Shown here: piece after piece, positions 43,706-52,754 of the stretch
Position numbering within the stretch: position 1 is the stretch's first letter
Layout of the letters: each line of letters starts with the position of its first letter
Source of the DNA: FEN-1139 sp038207155
GTDB lineage: Bacteria > Myxococcota_A > Polyangia > Polyangiales > Polyangiaceae
DNA: 64,000 nt
Direction: 5' to 3'
NCBI GenBank assembly: GCA_038207155.1
Contig: JBBRAB010000009.1
Coordinates: 62,001-126,000 of the forward strand
The notes under the pieces: generated by a model
What the model saw: the letters and a program-made list of their open reading frames with translations, nothing else
Databases searched by the model: none
What the model was told of the DNA's origin: nothing
Made by a program: the position numbers and the translations under genes

Positions 43706-43734
43706 CTGTCACAGAATCGTCACAAAGCCGTAAC
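43706..43734 (+). promoter_or_regulatory. Three-unit Pho-box-like repeat upstream of pstS
   Basis: CTGTCAC, TCGTCAC and CCGTAAC start at 11-base steps (43706, 43717, 43728). The first matches the E. coli consensus best. It ends 46 bases before the pstS ATG. Some TGTCA-like units on the reverse strand between 43600 and 43640 are less regular. Confidence 0.78.
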
Positions 43735-43780
43735 GGGGGCGTCCCCCGCCGCGTCCCGCCCGTTGCTAGGTAGAAGACGA

Positions 43781-44884
43781 ATGCCAATGGACGCAAAGAC
43801 GCTGCTCACTCTCCTCCCGGTTCTACTCGCTCTCCCGACCTACGGATGCGGGAAGAAGGATTCGGCTCCGACGACTGAGTCGTCGTCGGCGGCCCCGGCC
43901 GCTCCCAAGATCGTCGCACTGAACGGTGCAGGCGCGACCTTCCCCTATCCGCTCTACTCCAAGTGGATGTCGGCGTACAACGGTCTGCGACCGGAAATCC
44001 GCATCAACTACCAGTCGATCGGCTCGGGTGGCGGCATTCGGCAGATCATGGCGCGGACGGTCGACTTTGGGGCCACCGACTCGCCCATGACCGAGGATGA
44101 GCAGAAGAAGTCGCCGGCCAAGCTGGTGCACATTCCCACCACGCTCGGCTCGGTTGTCATCACGTACAATCTCGACGGCGTGAGCCAACCCATTCAACTC
44201 GCCTCGGACGTCGTCGCCGACATCTTCCTCGGCAAGATCAAGCGCTGGAACGACACGCGTATCGCGTCGGCCAACAGCGCTATCAAGCTTCCGGCCAAGG
44301 ACATCGCGGTCATTTACCGTTCCGACGGCAGCGGCACGACCGGCGTCTTCACGGACTACCTCGTGAAGGTTTCGCCCGAGTTCAAAGAGAAGGTTGGACA
44401 AGGCAAGAGCGTCAAATGGCCGGTGGGTCTTGGCGCCAAGGGTAACGAAGGCGTCACGGGCCAGGTCAAGACCGCCCCCAACTCGATCTCCTACGTCGAG
44501 TTCGCGTACGCCGAGCAGAACAAGCTGCCAATCGCCAAGATCAAGAACAAGTCGGGTAACTTCATCGCTCCGAGCATCGCTGCCTCCACGGCTGCTGCCG
44601 CCGGAGTCGAGCTTCCCGAGTCTCTTTACGCGTCAATCACCGATTCGGCTGGTCCCGACGCCTACCCGATCAGCTCCTACACCTACCTCCTGGTCTATGA
44701 AGACCTCGTCGACCCAGTCAAGGGCCCGGCGATTGCGGAGTTCATCTGGTGGGCTGCGCACGACGGACAGAAGCAGTGCGAGCCACTCGGCTATGCCCCG
44801 CTGCCCGTTAAGGTCGTCGCTCAGGTGGAGGCTCGTCTGAAGTCTCTCACGGTGGGCGGCAAGAAGGCCCTCGACGGACGCTAG
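43781..44884 (+). CDS. pstS: Phosphate-binding lipoprotein PstS
   Basis: From ATG 43781 the product is 367 residues with a signal ending ALPTYGC, so the mature Cys would be lipidated. The ligand-binding signatures of PstS are present: GAGATFPYPLYSKW, SIGSGGGIRQI and RSDGSGTTGVFTDYL. It binds phosphate outside the inner membrane and passes it to PstCA. A lipid anchor rather than free periplasmic form is a difference from E. coli. A Pho box lies upstream, and pstC, pstA, pstB and phoU follow. Confidence 0.95.
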   Translation: MPMDAKTLLTLLPVLLALPTYGCGKKDSAPTTESSSAAPAAPKIVALNGAGATFPYPLYSKWMSAYNGLRPEIRINYQSIGSGGGIRQIMARTVDFGATDSPMTEDEQKKSPAKLVHIPTTLGSVVITYNLDGVSQPIQLASDVVADIFLGKIKRWNDTRIASANSAIKLPAKDIAVIYRSDGSGTTGVFTDYLVKVSPEFKEKVGQGKSVKWPVGLGAKGNEGVTGQVKTAPNSISYVEFAYAEQNKLPIAKIKNKSGNFIAPSIAASTAAAAGVELPESLYASITDSAGPDAYPISSYTYLLVYEDLVDPVKGPAIAEFIWWAAHDGQKQCEPLGYAPLPVKVVAQVEARLKSLTVGGKKALDGR

Positions 44885-44939
44885 TCGACTAACGACAGCA
44901 GCCTGACTGCGATGGGCATACGTGAGGAAACCCTGACGC

Positions 44940-45953
44940 TTGCCTGCTGTTACCGTGCTGGAGCACCGTTCCTTGTCGCAACCGAATATTTCCCAACTGA
45001 TCAAACCCGCGGACGCCGCGAGAGCACGCATGAAGCGCGGCAAGAACCGCGGGGATGTCGTGTTTCGCTACTCCACCGCAGGTTTCGCAGCGTTCATCCT
45101 GGTGCTGATCGTGGCGATGGCGCTCGAGATGACTCGCGCCTCGCTGCCCAGCATCCTGCGTTTCGGTTGGGCGTTCGTCGTCGGGACCAACTGGGACCCG
45201 GTCAAGGAAGACTTCGGGGCACTCCCCTTCATCTTTGGGACCGTCGTCTCGTCATTGTTGGCTCTTCTGATCGCGGTGCCGATCTCACTAGGAGTTGCGG
45301 TATTCCTGGCAGAACTGGCGCCGCCGTGGCTCAAGACTCCCGCGGGCTTTTTGATCGAGCTCTTGGCCGCGGTTCCCAGCGTGGTCTACGGTCTCTGGGG
45401 GATTTTTGCGCTCAGTCCGTTTCTCCGCGAAGTCGTGGAGCCGGCCTTGCAGAAGAGCCTCGGATTTCTGCCCTTTTTCAAGGGCCCGATGCACGGTTTC
45501 GGCATGCTGGCTGGCGGTATCGTGCTCGCGATCATGATCATCCCGACGATTTCGTCGGTCAGTCGCGAGGTCCTGCGGGCGGTGCCCGGCGTACTTCGGG
45601 AAGGTGCCCTCGCGCTCGGCGCCACGCGCTGGGAAGCGATTCGAACCGCGGTGCTGCCCAGCGCTGGCTCCGGCCTGATCGGAGCAGCGATCCTCGGACT
45701 TGGCCGCGCCCTCGGTGAAACGATGGCGATCACCATGGTGATCGGAAACCGCGCCGAGATTTCCGCGTCGTTATTTGCGCCCGGTTACACCATGGCGAGC
45801 GTGATCGCCAATGAGTTCACCGAGGCAACCGGGGATGTCTACTTGGCTGCCCTCGCCGAGGTAGGCCTGCTGCTGTTTTTCGTAACGATCCTCCTCAATA
45901 TCGTGGCTCGAGTCCTGGTATGGCGAGTTTCTCGCAATGCTGCTGCCCAGTGA
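44940..45953 (+). CDS. pstC: Phosphate ABC permease PstC
   Basis: The 337-residue protein has six transmembrane helices and the permease loop EALALGATRWE-type motif (here EGALALGATRWEAIRTAVLPSA), typical of MetI-like permeases, plus LAAVPSVVYGLWGIF, which is characteristic of PstC. With PstA it forms the membrane channel. The start is TTG 44940, with GAGGA 11 bases upstream; ATG 45030, which would remove 30 residues, is a real alternative. The stop lies 7 bases before the chosen pstA start. Confidence 0.93.
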   Translation: MPAVTVLEHRSLSQPNISQLIKPADAARARMKRGKNRGDVVFRYSTAGFAAFILVLIVAMALEMTRASLPSILRFGWAFVVGTNWDPVKEDFGALPFIFGTVVSSLLALLIAVPISLGVAVFLAELAPPWLKTPAGFLIELLAAVPSVVYGLWGIFALSPFLREVVEPALQKSLGFLPFFKGPMHGFGMLAGGIVLAIMIIPTISSVSREVLRAVPGVLREGALALGATRWEAIRTAVLPSAGSGLIGAAILGLGRALGETMAITMVIGNRAEISASLFAPGYTMASVIANEFTEATGDVYLAALAEVGLLLFFVTILLNIVARVLVWRVSRNAAAQ

Positions 45954-45960
45954 GATAAGA

Positions 45961-46797
45961 ATGGATCGCTACCGAACTCGAAGACTCATTGACCAGGTTG
46001 TGCGCGCTGCCTGCGCCTTCGCGACCGTCCTTGCGGTAATTCCGCTTGGTCTCGTGCTGTACTACGTCGCCTCGCGCGGCATCGCTGGGCTCAATTGGGA
46101 TTTTTTCACCGAGCTCCCTAAGCCTGTCGGCGAGACCGGAGGCGGAATGGGCAATGCCATCGTCGGCTCGCTTGAGCTGATCGGCCTAGCTTCACTCTTC
46201 GGTATTCCGCCGGGTATTTTGGCCGGTGTCTACTTGGCGGAGTCAGACGGAAAGCGATTTGGTTCAAGTGTGCGTTTCGCAGCCGACGTGATGTCAGGCG
46301 TTCCGTCGATCACCGTCGGGCTCTTCGTCTATTCGCTGATGGTCGTGACCACTCGGCACTTCTCCGCCACTGCCGGAGGAGCTGCCCTGGCCGTCATTAT
46401 GCTCCCAACGGTGACCCGAACGACGGAGGAGCTACTTCGGCTTGTTCCGAGTGCGCTCAGGGAGTCCGCGCTCGGACTGGGCTTGCCGCGCTGGGTCGCA
46501 ACGATGCGCGTCGTCTTGCGCACGGCCGCTCCGGGCATCGCGACCGGCGTCATGTTGGCCGTGGCTCGTGTGGCCGGGGAAACAGCACCGCTGCTCTTCA
46601 CGGCCTTCAACAATCGCTTCTGGTCCACCAGTATCAACGAACCTACTGCGTCGCTACCGGTGCAGATCTTCACTTATGCGGTGTCGCCTTACGAGGACTG
46701 GCATCGCCAGGCCTGGTCGGCAGCCCTGGTCTTGGTCGTAATGATCCTCGGATTGAACGTGCTCGCTCGCGTTGTTGTCCGAAATCGAGTGAGGTAA
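45961..46797 (+). CDS. pstA: Phosphate ABC permease PstA
   Basis: The protein (278 residues from ATG 45961) has six transmembrane helices and the PstA patterns SGVPSITVGLFVYSL, RESALGLGLPRWVATMRVVLRTAAPGI (in parts) and VARVAGETAPLLFTAF. It pairs with PstC. A longer frame starts at ATG 45937 within pstC; the later ATG is preferred because it avoids a 17-base overlap. The pstB start follows 2 bases after the stop. Confidence 0.93.
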   Translation: MDRYRTRRLIDQVVRAACAFATVLAVIPLGLVLYYVASRGIAGLNWDFFTELPKPVGETGGGMGNAIVGSLELIGLASLFGIPPGILAGVYLAESDGKRFGSSVRFAADVMSGVPSITVGLFVYSLMVVTTRHFSATAGGAALAVIMLPTVTRTTEELLRLVPSALRESALGLGLPRWVATMRVVLRTAAPGIATGVMLAVARVAGETAPLLFTAFNNRFWSTSINEPTASLPVQIFTYAVSPYEDWHRQAWSAALVLVVMILGLNVLARVVVRNRVR

Positions 46798-46799
46798 CC

Positions 46800-47693
46800 A
46801 TGAGTTTCGGTCAACAGGCTACTCGTACTGAAACCGCTCGCGAGAGTGACTCCTTGGTCGCGGCCCGTCCGAACCGTGCGAGTGCGCCATCGCAGGCCCT
46901 GCGCGGCCGCGCTCACTCGGAGGGCACGTCCACTGCCGCCTCGACCAAGATGCGCACCGAGGGCCTGCGCGCGGGTTTTGGCGCGTCGGAAATCCTGAAG
47001 GGTATCGACTTGCCCGTTGAGGAGCGCAAGGTCACAGCCATTATCGGGCCATCCGGTTGCGGCAAATCCACGTTCATTCGCTGCTTGAATCGAATGCATG
47101 AAGTGACTCCGACCGCCAACTGTTCCGGACGCGTGCTGCTCGATGAGGCCGACATCAACGCACGCGACATTGACCCGGTTCTTGTGCGTCGACGGGTGGG
47201 CATGGTTTTCCAGAAACCCAATCCGTTTCCGACCATGAGCATTCGCGACAATGTGCTGGCGGGGCTTCGACTCAACGGAATGCGCATTACCCACTCCGAC
47301 GAAGTGGTTGAACGGCGGCTGCGTCAAGTCGCGCTCTGGGACGAAGTCAAGGACAATCTCGGTCGCTCGGGCGCGAGCCTGTCTGGGGGCCAGCAGCAAC
47401 GGCTCTGCATGGCGCGCTCCCTGGCGCTGGAGCCTGAGGTGCTGTTGATGGATGAGCCCTGTTCGGCTCTCGATCCGATCGCGACCGCCCGAGTCGAAGA
47501 GCTCATTCATGAGCTGAGGGCGAACTACACGATGGTCATCGTGACGCATAATATGCAGCAGGCTGCGCGCGTGGCCGATTACACGGCGTTCTTCTACATG
47601 GGGACCCTTGTCGAATTCGCCGAGACAGACGTAATCTTTACTCGCCCGAAAGAACGCCGAACGGAAGACTACATTACCGGTAGGTTCGGTTGA
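46800..47693 (+). CDS. pstB: Phosphate ABC ATPase PstB
   Basis: The 297-residue protein is a complete ABC ATPase: Walker A GPSGCGKST (residues 83-91), Q-loop FQKPNPFP, signature LSGGQQQR, Walker B LLMDEPCSALDP and switch His in VIVTHNMQQA. FQKPNPFPTMSI is a PstB hallmark. It has about 45 extra N-terminal residues (Arg/Ala/Ser-rich) before the usual start of the fold; an internal start near ATG 46950 would remove them. Its stop shares bases with the phoU start (TGATG). Confidence 0.95.
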   Translation: MSFGQQATRTETARESDSLVAARPNRASAPSQALRGRAHSEGTSTAASTKMRTEGLRAGFGASEILKGIDLPVEERKVTAIIGPSGCGKSTFIRCLNRMHEVTPTANCSGRVLLDEADINARDIDPVLVRRRVGMVFQKPNPFPTMSIRDNVLAGLRLNGMRITHSDEVVERRLRQVALWDEVKDNLGRSGASLSGGQQQRLCMARSLALEPEVLLMDEPCSALDPIATARVEELIHELRANYTMVIVTHNMQQAARVADYTAFFYMGTLVEFAETDVIFTRPKERRTEDYITGRFG

Positions 47694-48403
47694 TGGTACC
47701 AACGATGCAACGCCACACCGACAGAGACTACGAGCATGAGCTTGAGGATCTTCGCGAAAAGGTGCTCTTTATGGGTGCCCAGGTTGAGGAGCTACTCAGC
47801 GTTGCGATTGAGGCTTTTCGCTCGCGCGATGTTCTGCTCGCTCAGTCAGCGTTGAAACGCGACGAGGAAATCGATCGACTCGAGATCACGATCGATGAGC
47901 TCAGTCTGAGGATCTTGGCGCGGCGTCAGCCGGTGGCCTCCGATCTTCGCTTCATCACTTCGGCGTTGAAGCTGACGACCGACATCGAACGGATTGGGGA
48001 TCTCGCTGTCAGCATCTGTTCTCGGGTGATCGAGCTGGGGGACAGCGGGGTTGCTCCGAGCGCGGCCGTCATCATCCGCATGGCAGAGGTCACTCATGGA
48101 ATGGTGAGGGATGCCTTTGACGCTTTCGTCGCCGGTGACGCGGTCAAGGCCGAGCAGGTCGCTGCTCGGGATGGCGCCGTGGATGCGCTGTACGCTCAGC
48201 TGTTTCCCGAGCTGGTTGCCCAGATGGTCGCCAATCCCAGTCAGGTTGAATGCGCGACGCGGATTCAGTCGATTGGTAAATGCATCGAGCGGATCGCAGA
48301 CCACGCCACGAATATCTCCGAGATGGTCGTCTTCATGGTCCGAGGGCAGGATGTTCGGCATACGGGTGTGGGTCGTGGACCGCAGCAACCCCCCAAGGCG
48401 TGA
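47693..48403 (+). CDS. phoU: Phosphate signalling regulator PhoU
   Basis: The 236-residue protein is all-helical with two copies of the PhoU repeat: the first contains AQSALKRDEEIDRLEITIDE and RRQPVASDLRFI, the second VAARDGAVDALYAQLF and SIGKCIERIADHATNISEMVVFM, with the metal-binding E/D-rich motifs conserved. PhoU restrains PhoR when phosphate is plentiful and modulates Pst transport. The start is ATG 47693, overlapping the pstB stop. It ends the phosphate island. The C-terminal Gly/Arg/Pro tail is short and variable. Confidence 0.94.
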   Translation: MVPTMQRHTDRDYEHELEDLREKVLFMGAQVEELLSVAIEAFRSRDVLLAQSALKRDEEIDRLEITIDELSLRILARRQPVASDLRFITSALKLTTDIERIGDLAVSICSRVIELGDSGVAPSAAVIIRMAEVTHGMVRDAFDAFVAGDAVKAEQVAARDGAVDALYAQLFPELVAQMVANPSQVECATRIQSIGKCIERIADHATNISEMVVFMVRGQDVRHTGVGRGPQQPPKA

Positions 48404-48468
48404 GGGCCGGACGGGGCTACGGACGTGGTTTGACAGGGGTCGGCTCTAGTGCTGCAATTCCTAGCGCC

Positions 48469-48897
48469 ATGCGCCTTCCGGCTGAGTTAGAGGCCCAGAT
48501 TATTGAGCATTGCAAGCGGGGCGATGCCCTGGTTGCGGCGGGGAACGTTGATACGGCGTTGCTTGCGTACGAACAGGCGTTTGACTTGCTTCCCGAGCCA
48601 CGGGAGACCTGGAAGGCGTCGACCTGGGTCTACATCGCGCTTGGTGATGCCTTCTGGCTGGCCGGGGAATACGATTCTGCGCGTGAGGCGCTGACCCGCT
48701 GTCTGCGCTGTCCCGAGGGAGCAGCCACTCCCTATCCGCTATTGCGGCTTGGTCAGGCTGAGTTTGAACTCGGGGAGACCGCGGCCGCTCGTGAGCATCT
48801 GGCTGCGGCCGTGGCCCTGGGAGGTGTAGACGTCCTGGTCGATGAGGATCCCAAGTACGCTGCGTTGTTAGCGGCCAAGCCCAGTTCGGAGAGCTGA
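48469..48897 (+). CDS. Small TPR-repeat protein
   Basis: The 142-residue product contains about three tetratricopeptide repeats, with VDTALLAYEQAFDLLPEP, VYIALGDAFWLAGEYDSAREAL and PLLRLGQAEFELGETAAARE (quoted in parts), and no signal peptide. It is 65 bases after phoU and 1 base before the next gene, with which it is probably co-transcribed. Function is unknown; TPR modules bind other proteins. Confidence 0.75.
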   Translation: MRLPAELEAQIIEHCKRGDALVAAGNVDTALLAYEQAFDLLPEPRETWKASTWVYIALGDAFWLAGEYDSAREALTRCLRCPEGAATPYPLLRLGQAEFELGETAAAREHLAAAVALGGVDVLVDEDPKYAALLAAKPSSES

Positions 48898-48898
48898 C

Positions 48899-49642
48899 GT
48901 GCCGCGGTCCGCTCAGGGCGCTCCCCCGCAGGTGATCGTCACCTGCGAGCATGCCTCTTGTAGTGTGCCTGAGCAATACTCTTGGATCGCCGAGCCGTTT
49001 CGACGACTCATCGCCACTCATCGCGGCTGGGATCCCGGTGCCCTCGCCGTGGCCAAAGCCATGGCAAAGACCTTTGACGCTCCGCTCCACGCCGCTCAGC
49101 ATTCGCGATTGCTGTGCGATGCCAATCGCACTGAGGACCATGCGGACCTCTTCTCAGTCGTTTCGTGTAGGCTCAGTCCAAGCGAGCGGGAGCGGATGCT
49201 GGCCGAGCTACACCGACCGCATTGGGCTCGCGTTCGCGCGCACGTCAAGAGTGGGATTGCCACTGGCTCGCGCATCGTGCACCTTGCGCCTCACACCTTC
49301 ACGCCCATCCTGCGGGGTGAGGTGCGGCGTGTGCAGCTCGGCCTGCTCTACGATCCGTCGCACGCCTTGGAGAGCTTAATTGCCTCAAGGCTCCGGCGAC
49401 ACCTGGCCGTGCATCTGCCCCAGCTGCGCGTCGCGATGAACGAGCCCTATGCAGGCGTCTCCAATGCCCTGCCAACGGCACTTCGTGGGGAATTCCCACG
49501 GACTCGTTACGCAGGCCTGGAGTTCGAACTCAACCAGCAGCTCCTTGACAGCGCGTCTGGATTTCGTCGCGTCACGGACGCGCTGTGCCAAGGATTGGTC
49601 GAGGTGTTGCACGGGCTGCAACACCCCGACGCGAGCGACTAG
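48899..49642 (+). CDS. N-formylglutamate amidohydrolase-family protein
   Basis: The 247-residue protein follows the FGase fold: an initial VIVTCEHAS, then HRGWDPGALAVAKAM, a CDANR motif with DHADLF and later MNEPYAGVSNALPTAL and GLEFELNQ. Family members hydrolyse N-formyl-glutamate or related amides and are zinc-linked. In histidine catabolism the gene is hutG, but no hut genes lie nearby, so the substrate may differ. The start is GTG 48899. Its stop overlaps the stop of the convergent amtB: the four bases CTAG serve both. Confidence 0.78.
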   Translation: MPRSAQGAPPQVIVTCEHASCSVPEQYSWIAEPFRRLIATHRGWDPGALAVAKAMAKTFDAPLHAAQHSRLLCDANRTEDHADLFSVVSCRLSPSERERMLAELHRPHWARVRAHVKSGIATGSRIVHLAPHTFTPILRGEVRRVQLGLLYDPSHALESLIASRLRRHLAVHLPQLRVAMNEPYAGVSNALPTALRGEFPRTRYAGLEFELNQQLLDSASGFRRVTDALCQGLVEVLHGLQHPDASD

Positions 49643-50940
49643 ATCTCCGCCAGGCGCGAGCCGAGCACCTGCTCGTCCTGATCCATCGGGGTCGCGCTGT
49701 GTCCAGCCACGGCAGAGCCCATGGCGTAACCGACCTCCCCGTGCAAATTCACGTCGAGGCCCTCGCGCTCCGTGTCTGACTCAACTCGCAGTCCGACGGT
49801 TGCCTGAAGTAGCTTGAGCAGCCCGAACGTGACGACCACGGTGTAAGCAACTGAGGCCAACACCGCTAGGACCTGCACGTTGAAGAACTTGGTGTGACCC
49901 GTGATGAGCCCGTTGGCGCCAGCAGGATTCCAAATGACGCGAGCGAACACGCCCAGCAGCAACGAACCAGCGATGCCGCCCACGCCGTGAACGCCGAAGG
50001 CGTCGAGACTGTCGTCGTATCCGAGTTTCTCCTTGAGCATGACGCCCCCGTAGCAAGCGCCGCCCGCAAAGGCACCGATCGCGAGGGCCGCCATCGGACC
50101 AACGAAGCCAGCGGTCGGGGTGACAGTGGCAAGACCCGCGACGAAGCCCGAAGCGAAACCGAGTCCGCTGGCCTTGCCCCAACGGCCCATGTCGATACTC
50201 ATCCAGACCAGTGCTCCCGCGGCTGCTGCCAGCTGCGAGTTGACGAGCGCCAGCACGGCCGTTCCGTTAGCAGCTAACGCACTGCCGCCGTTGAAGCCGA
50301 ACCAGCCGAACCAAAGCAGTCCGGCGCCCAGCATCGTCATCGTCAGGTTGTGCGGAACCGATTTTTCTCGCGGATAGCCGAGGCGCTTGCCGAGCACCAA
50401 CGCGAAGATGAGTGCTGACACGCCCGAGGTGACATGAACGACAATGCCGCCCGCAAAATCGAGCGCACCCAGCTTGGCGAGCCAACCGCCTGGCGCCCAG
50501 AGCCAGTGAGCCATGGGATCATAGACCAGAGTGGACCAGAGCACCGTGAACAGCAGGTAGGCTTTGAAGCTGATTCGCTCAGCGAATGCACCCGAGACTA
50601 GCGCCGGGGTAATCGCCGCGAACATGAGCTGGTAGGCCATGAACAACAGGTGGGGGATCGTCATCCCAACCCGGGGGTCGAGTCCCACCCCGTTCAGGAA
50701 GAGGTGGTCAAGGCCGCCAATGACTCCTCCGATGTCATGTCCGAAGGCCAGGGAGTATCCGAAGAAGACCCACTGGATCGTCACTACTCCGAGTGCGACC
50801 AGAGTGTGCATGAATGTCGAGATGACATTCTTCGTCCGCACGAGTCCACCATAGAAGAGCGCGAGCCCTGGGATCATGACGAGCACCAGGGCCGTCGACA
50901 TGAGCATCCAGGCCGTGTCACCAGCGTCGATTTTCGGCAT
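49639..50940 (-). CDS. amtB: Ammonium transporter AmtB
   Basis: The 433-residue protein has eleven transmembrane helices and Amt signatures: an N-terminal DTAWMLMSTALVLVMIPGLALFYGGLVR-type segment (quoted in part: MIPGLALFYGGL), DFAGGIVVHVTSGVSAL holding the first pore His, and FGVHGVGGIAGSL holding the second. It conducts ammonium or ammonia across the inner membrane. In most proteobacteria a glnK (PII) gene is next to amtB; none is here. The C-terminal tail does not look unusual. Start ATG 50940. Confidence 0.95.
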   Translation of the reverse strand: MPKIDAGDTAWMLMSTALVLVMIPGLALFYGGLVRTKNVISTFMHTLVALGVVTIQWVFFGYSLAFGHDIGGVIGGLDHLFLNGVGLDPRVGMTIPHLLFMAYQLMFAAITPALVSGAFAERISFKAYLLFTVLWSTLVYDPMAHWLWAPGGWLAKLGALDFAGGIVVHVTSGVSALIFALVLGKRLGYPREKSVPHNLTMTMLGAGLLWFGWFGFNGGSALAANGTAVLALVNSQLAAAAGALVWMSIDMGRWGKASGLGFASGFVAGLATVTPTAGFVGPMAALAIGAFAGGACYGGVMLKEKLGYDDSLDAFGVHGVGGIAGSLLLGVFARVIWNPAGANGLITGHTKFFNVQVLAVLASVAYTVVVTFGLLKLLQATVGLRVESDTEREGLDVNLHGEVGYAMGSAVAGHSATPMDQDEQVLGSRLAEI

Positions 50941-50972
50941 GGGACGCGAACTAGCCCCCTGAAATTAGCCCG

Positions 50973-50984
50973 CAATCATGATTG
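50973..50984. repeat. 12-bp perfect palindrome upstream of amtB
   Basis: CAATCATGATTG lies 33 bases before the amtB start on the reverse strand, within a locally A/T-rich promoter-like stretch. TGAAA and TTTCA flank it as an imperfect extension. It may be an operator; it does not match the NtrC consensus. Confidence 0.55.
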
Positions 50985-51074
50985 TTTCAGTTGGTCGAAA
51001 TCGCGGTTTAGACGCCTTGTTGCAATCAATTCGTAACCGAAGCGAAATGATTGTGAAACAGAAGAGCGCTATTT

Positions 51075-51106
51075 GTTTCGACTGCGTTTCGCAGTTTCTG
51101 TGTTTC
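51075..51106. repeat. Cluster of four GTTTC units upstream of amtB
   Basis: GTTTC occurs at 51075, 51086, 51094 and 51102 (GAAAC on the amtB strand), the last three in regular 8-base steps, and the inverted repeat CTGCG-TTT-CGCAG (51082-51094) overlaps them. The cluster is about 135 bases upstream of amtB and could bind an activator; otherwise the region has no known motif. Confidence 0.5.
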
Positions 51107-51214
51107 CGATGCGCTGCGCGGACTTGACGCCCCACCCGGGGCTGTGGGATGCGCCCTCTTGAGCCGTGACCCCGCAGGGGGCACGGAGAGCCTTTAGGCC
51201 CCGAGGACATCCCA

Positions 51215-51511
51215 ATGACGGTAGAGCATCTGGTGTGGTTCAAGCTCCGCGAAGAGATCGCGGCAGAACGTCACAACGAACACATTGCTGGACTAAAGTC
51301 CCTGCGTGAGACTGTCCCGGGGATTGTGAGGCTTGAGGTCGGGCTCGATTTTTCGGGACGCTCCGCGGGATTTCAGCTGGGCTTGCTCGTCACCTTGGCG
51401 GACCGCGCGGCGCTCGATGCGTATCAGGTCCACCCAGCACACGTCACTGTCGCGCAGGCCTTACGGGCGGACTGCAGCGAGATCCGGGCGCTCGACTTCG
51501 AGCCCGCCTAG
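51215..51511 (+). CDS. Dabb-family (stress-responsive alpha/beta barrel) protein
   Basis: The 98-residue protein matches the dimeric ferredoxin-like Dabb domain: HLVWFKLREEI at the start, LKSLRETVPGIVRLEVGLDF in the middle (in parts) and AYQVHPAHVTVAQ near the end, with the conserved HPAH-type motif. Such domains act as small dimers in varied roles. A GAGGA lies 10 bases upstream of the ATG. It is a single gene between the amtB regulatory region and asd. No specific function can be given. Confidence 0.85.
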   Translation: MTVEHLVWFKLREEIAAERHNEHIAGLKSLRETVPGIVRLEVGLDFSGRSAGFQLGLLVTLADRAALDAYQVHPAHVTVAQALRADCSEIRALDFEPA

Positions 51512-51635
51512 GACCGCGTCGTCGTCGGCGGCCCACGAGGCAGGGCCTGTGGCTGCGAATTGGGTCCACATTCGACGCATCGACCGGCCCATGGGCTTGC
51601 GCTAACGCGAGTTTCATGCACAATTCCGCAACCCC

Positions 51636-52754
51636 ATGCTCAAGGTCGGATTCATTGGTTGGCGAGGAATGGTCGGTTCGGTCCTGCTCGATCGAATGCT
51701 TGCGGAGAAGGACTTCGACGGTGTCGACGTCACCTTCTTTTCAACATCGAACGTTGGCGGCAATGGCCCGGACGTTGGTGGTGGCGCGCGGCCACTTGGC
51801 GATGCCAAGGATGTCGACGCACTGTCCAAGTTTGACGTACTGATCACTTGTCAGGGCGGCGACTACACGACGGAGGTTTATCCTCAGCTCCGCGCGCGCG
51901 GCTGGGCGGGCTACTTCATTGACGCCGCCTCGACGTTGCGAATGAAGGACGAAGCCGTTCTGATCCTCGATCCGGTCAACCTGGACGTCATCAAGAACGG
52001 TCTCACCGGCGGTCAGAAGACGTTCGTCGGCGCCAATTGCACCGTCAGCTTGATGCTGATGGCGCTCGGTGGACTGTTTCGCGCGGGTCACGTTGAGTGG
52101 CTCAGCAGCATGACCTATCAAGCGGCCTCCGGCGCCGGCGCAGCCAATATGAAGGAGCTTGCGCAGCAGATGCGCGACCTCGGTCTGGTGGCGCAACCGC
52201 TGTTGGCTGACGCGGGTAAGAGCGCGCTGGTGCTGGAACGAGCGTTGACCGAGTCCCTGCGTTCGCCCAGCTTTCCCAGCAAGAACTTTGGCGCGCCCCT
52301 CGCAGCAAGCTTGATCCCCTGGATCGACAAGGGTGTTGATGCCGGACAGACCAAAGAGGAATGGAAGGGCCTCGTTGAGACCAACAAGATCCTCGGCACG
52401 ACACAGACCATCCCCGTTGACGGTTTGTGTGTTCGCGTTGGCGCTATGCGCTGCCACTCGCAGGGTCTGACGATCAAGCTCAAGCGGGACATCCCGCTCG
52501 ACGAGATCGAAGGCCTGCTTCGCGGCGCCAATGACTGGGTCAAATTCGTCGCCAACGAGCGCTCTGCCACCCTCGCTGAGTTGACGCCGACCGCGGTGTC
52601 TGGACAACTGACGGTGCCGATTGGCCGCGTCCACAAGATGCAAATGGGCGGTGAGTATCTGACGGCCTTCACCGTTGGTGATCAGCTTCTGTGGGGCGCG
52701 GCCGAACCGCTTCGCCGGATGCTCGTCATCCTGCGCGAATACCTCGGGCGCTAA
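51636..52754 (+). CDS. asd: Aspartate-semialdehyde dehydrogenase
   Basis: The 372-residue enzyme has an N-terminal NADP-binding GFIGWRGMVGSVL (Gxx(G)xxG type) segment, the catalytic Cys135 in GANCTVSLM, and the second-half active-site region with RVGAMRCHSQGLTIKL. Length and GWRGMVGS mark the proteobacterial class. It reduces aspartyl phosphate to the semialdehyde, the branch point to lysine/diaminopimelate, threonine and methionine. It stands 125 bases after the Dabb gene, with a weak ribosome-binding site at ATG 51636. metA in this window uses a downstream product. Confidence 0.96.
   Translation: MLKVGFIGWRGMVGSVLLDRMLAEKDFDGVDVTFFSTSNVGGNGPDVGGGARPLGDAKDVDALSKFDVLITCQGGDYTTEVYPQLRARGWAGYFIDAASTLRMKDEAVLILDPVNLDVIKNGLTGGQKTFVGANCTVSLMLMALGGLFRAGHVEWLSSMTYQAASGAGAANMKELAQQMRDLGLVAQPLLADAGKSALVLERALTESLRSPSFPSKNFGAPLAASLIPWIDKGVDAGQTKEEWKGLVETNKILGTTQTIPVDGLCVRVGAMRCHSQGLTIKLKRDIPLDEIEGLLRGANDWVKFVANERSATLAELTPTAVSGQLTVPIGRVHKMQMGGEYLTAFTVGDQLLWGAAEPLRRMLVILREYLGR

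Noticed and set aside
48280..48468. Upstream extension of the TPR gene into phoU
   Set aside because: The translation of this part is a phoU shadow rich in Arg and Gly; ATG 48469 starts right before the TPR region.
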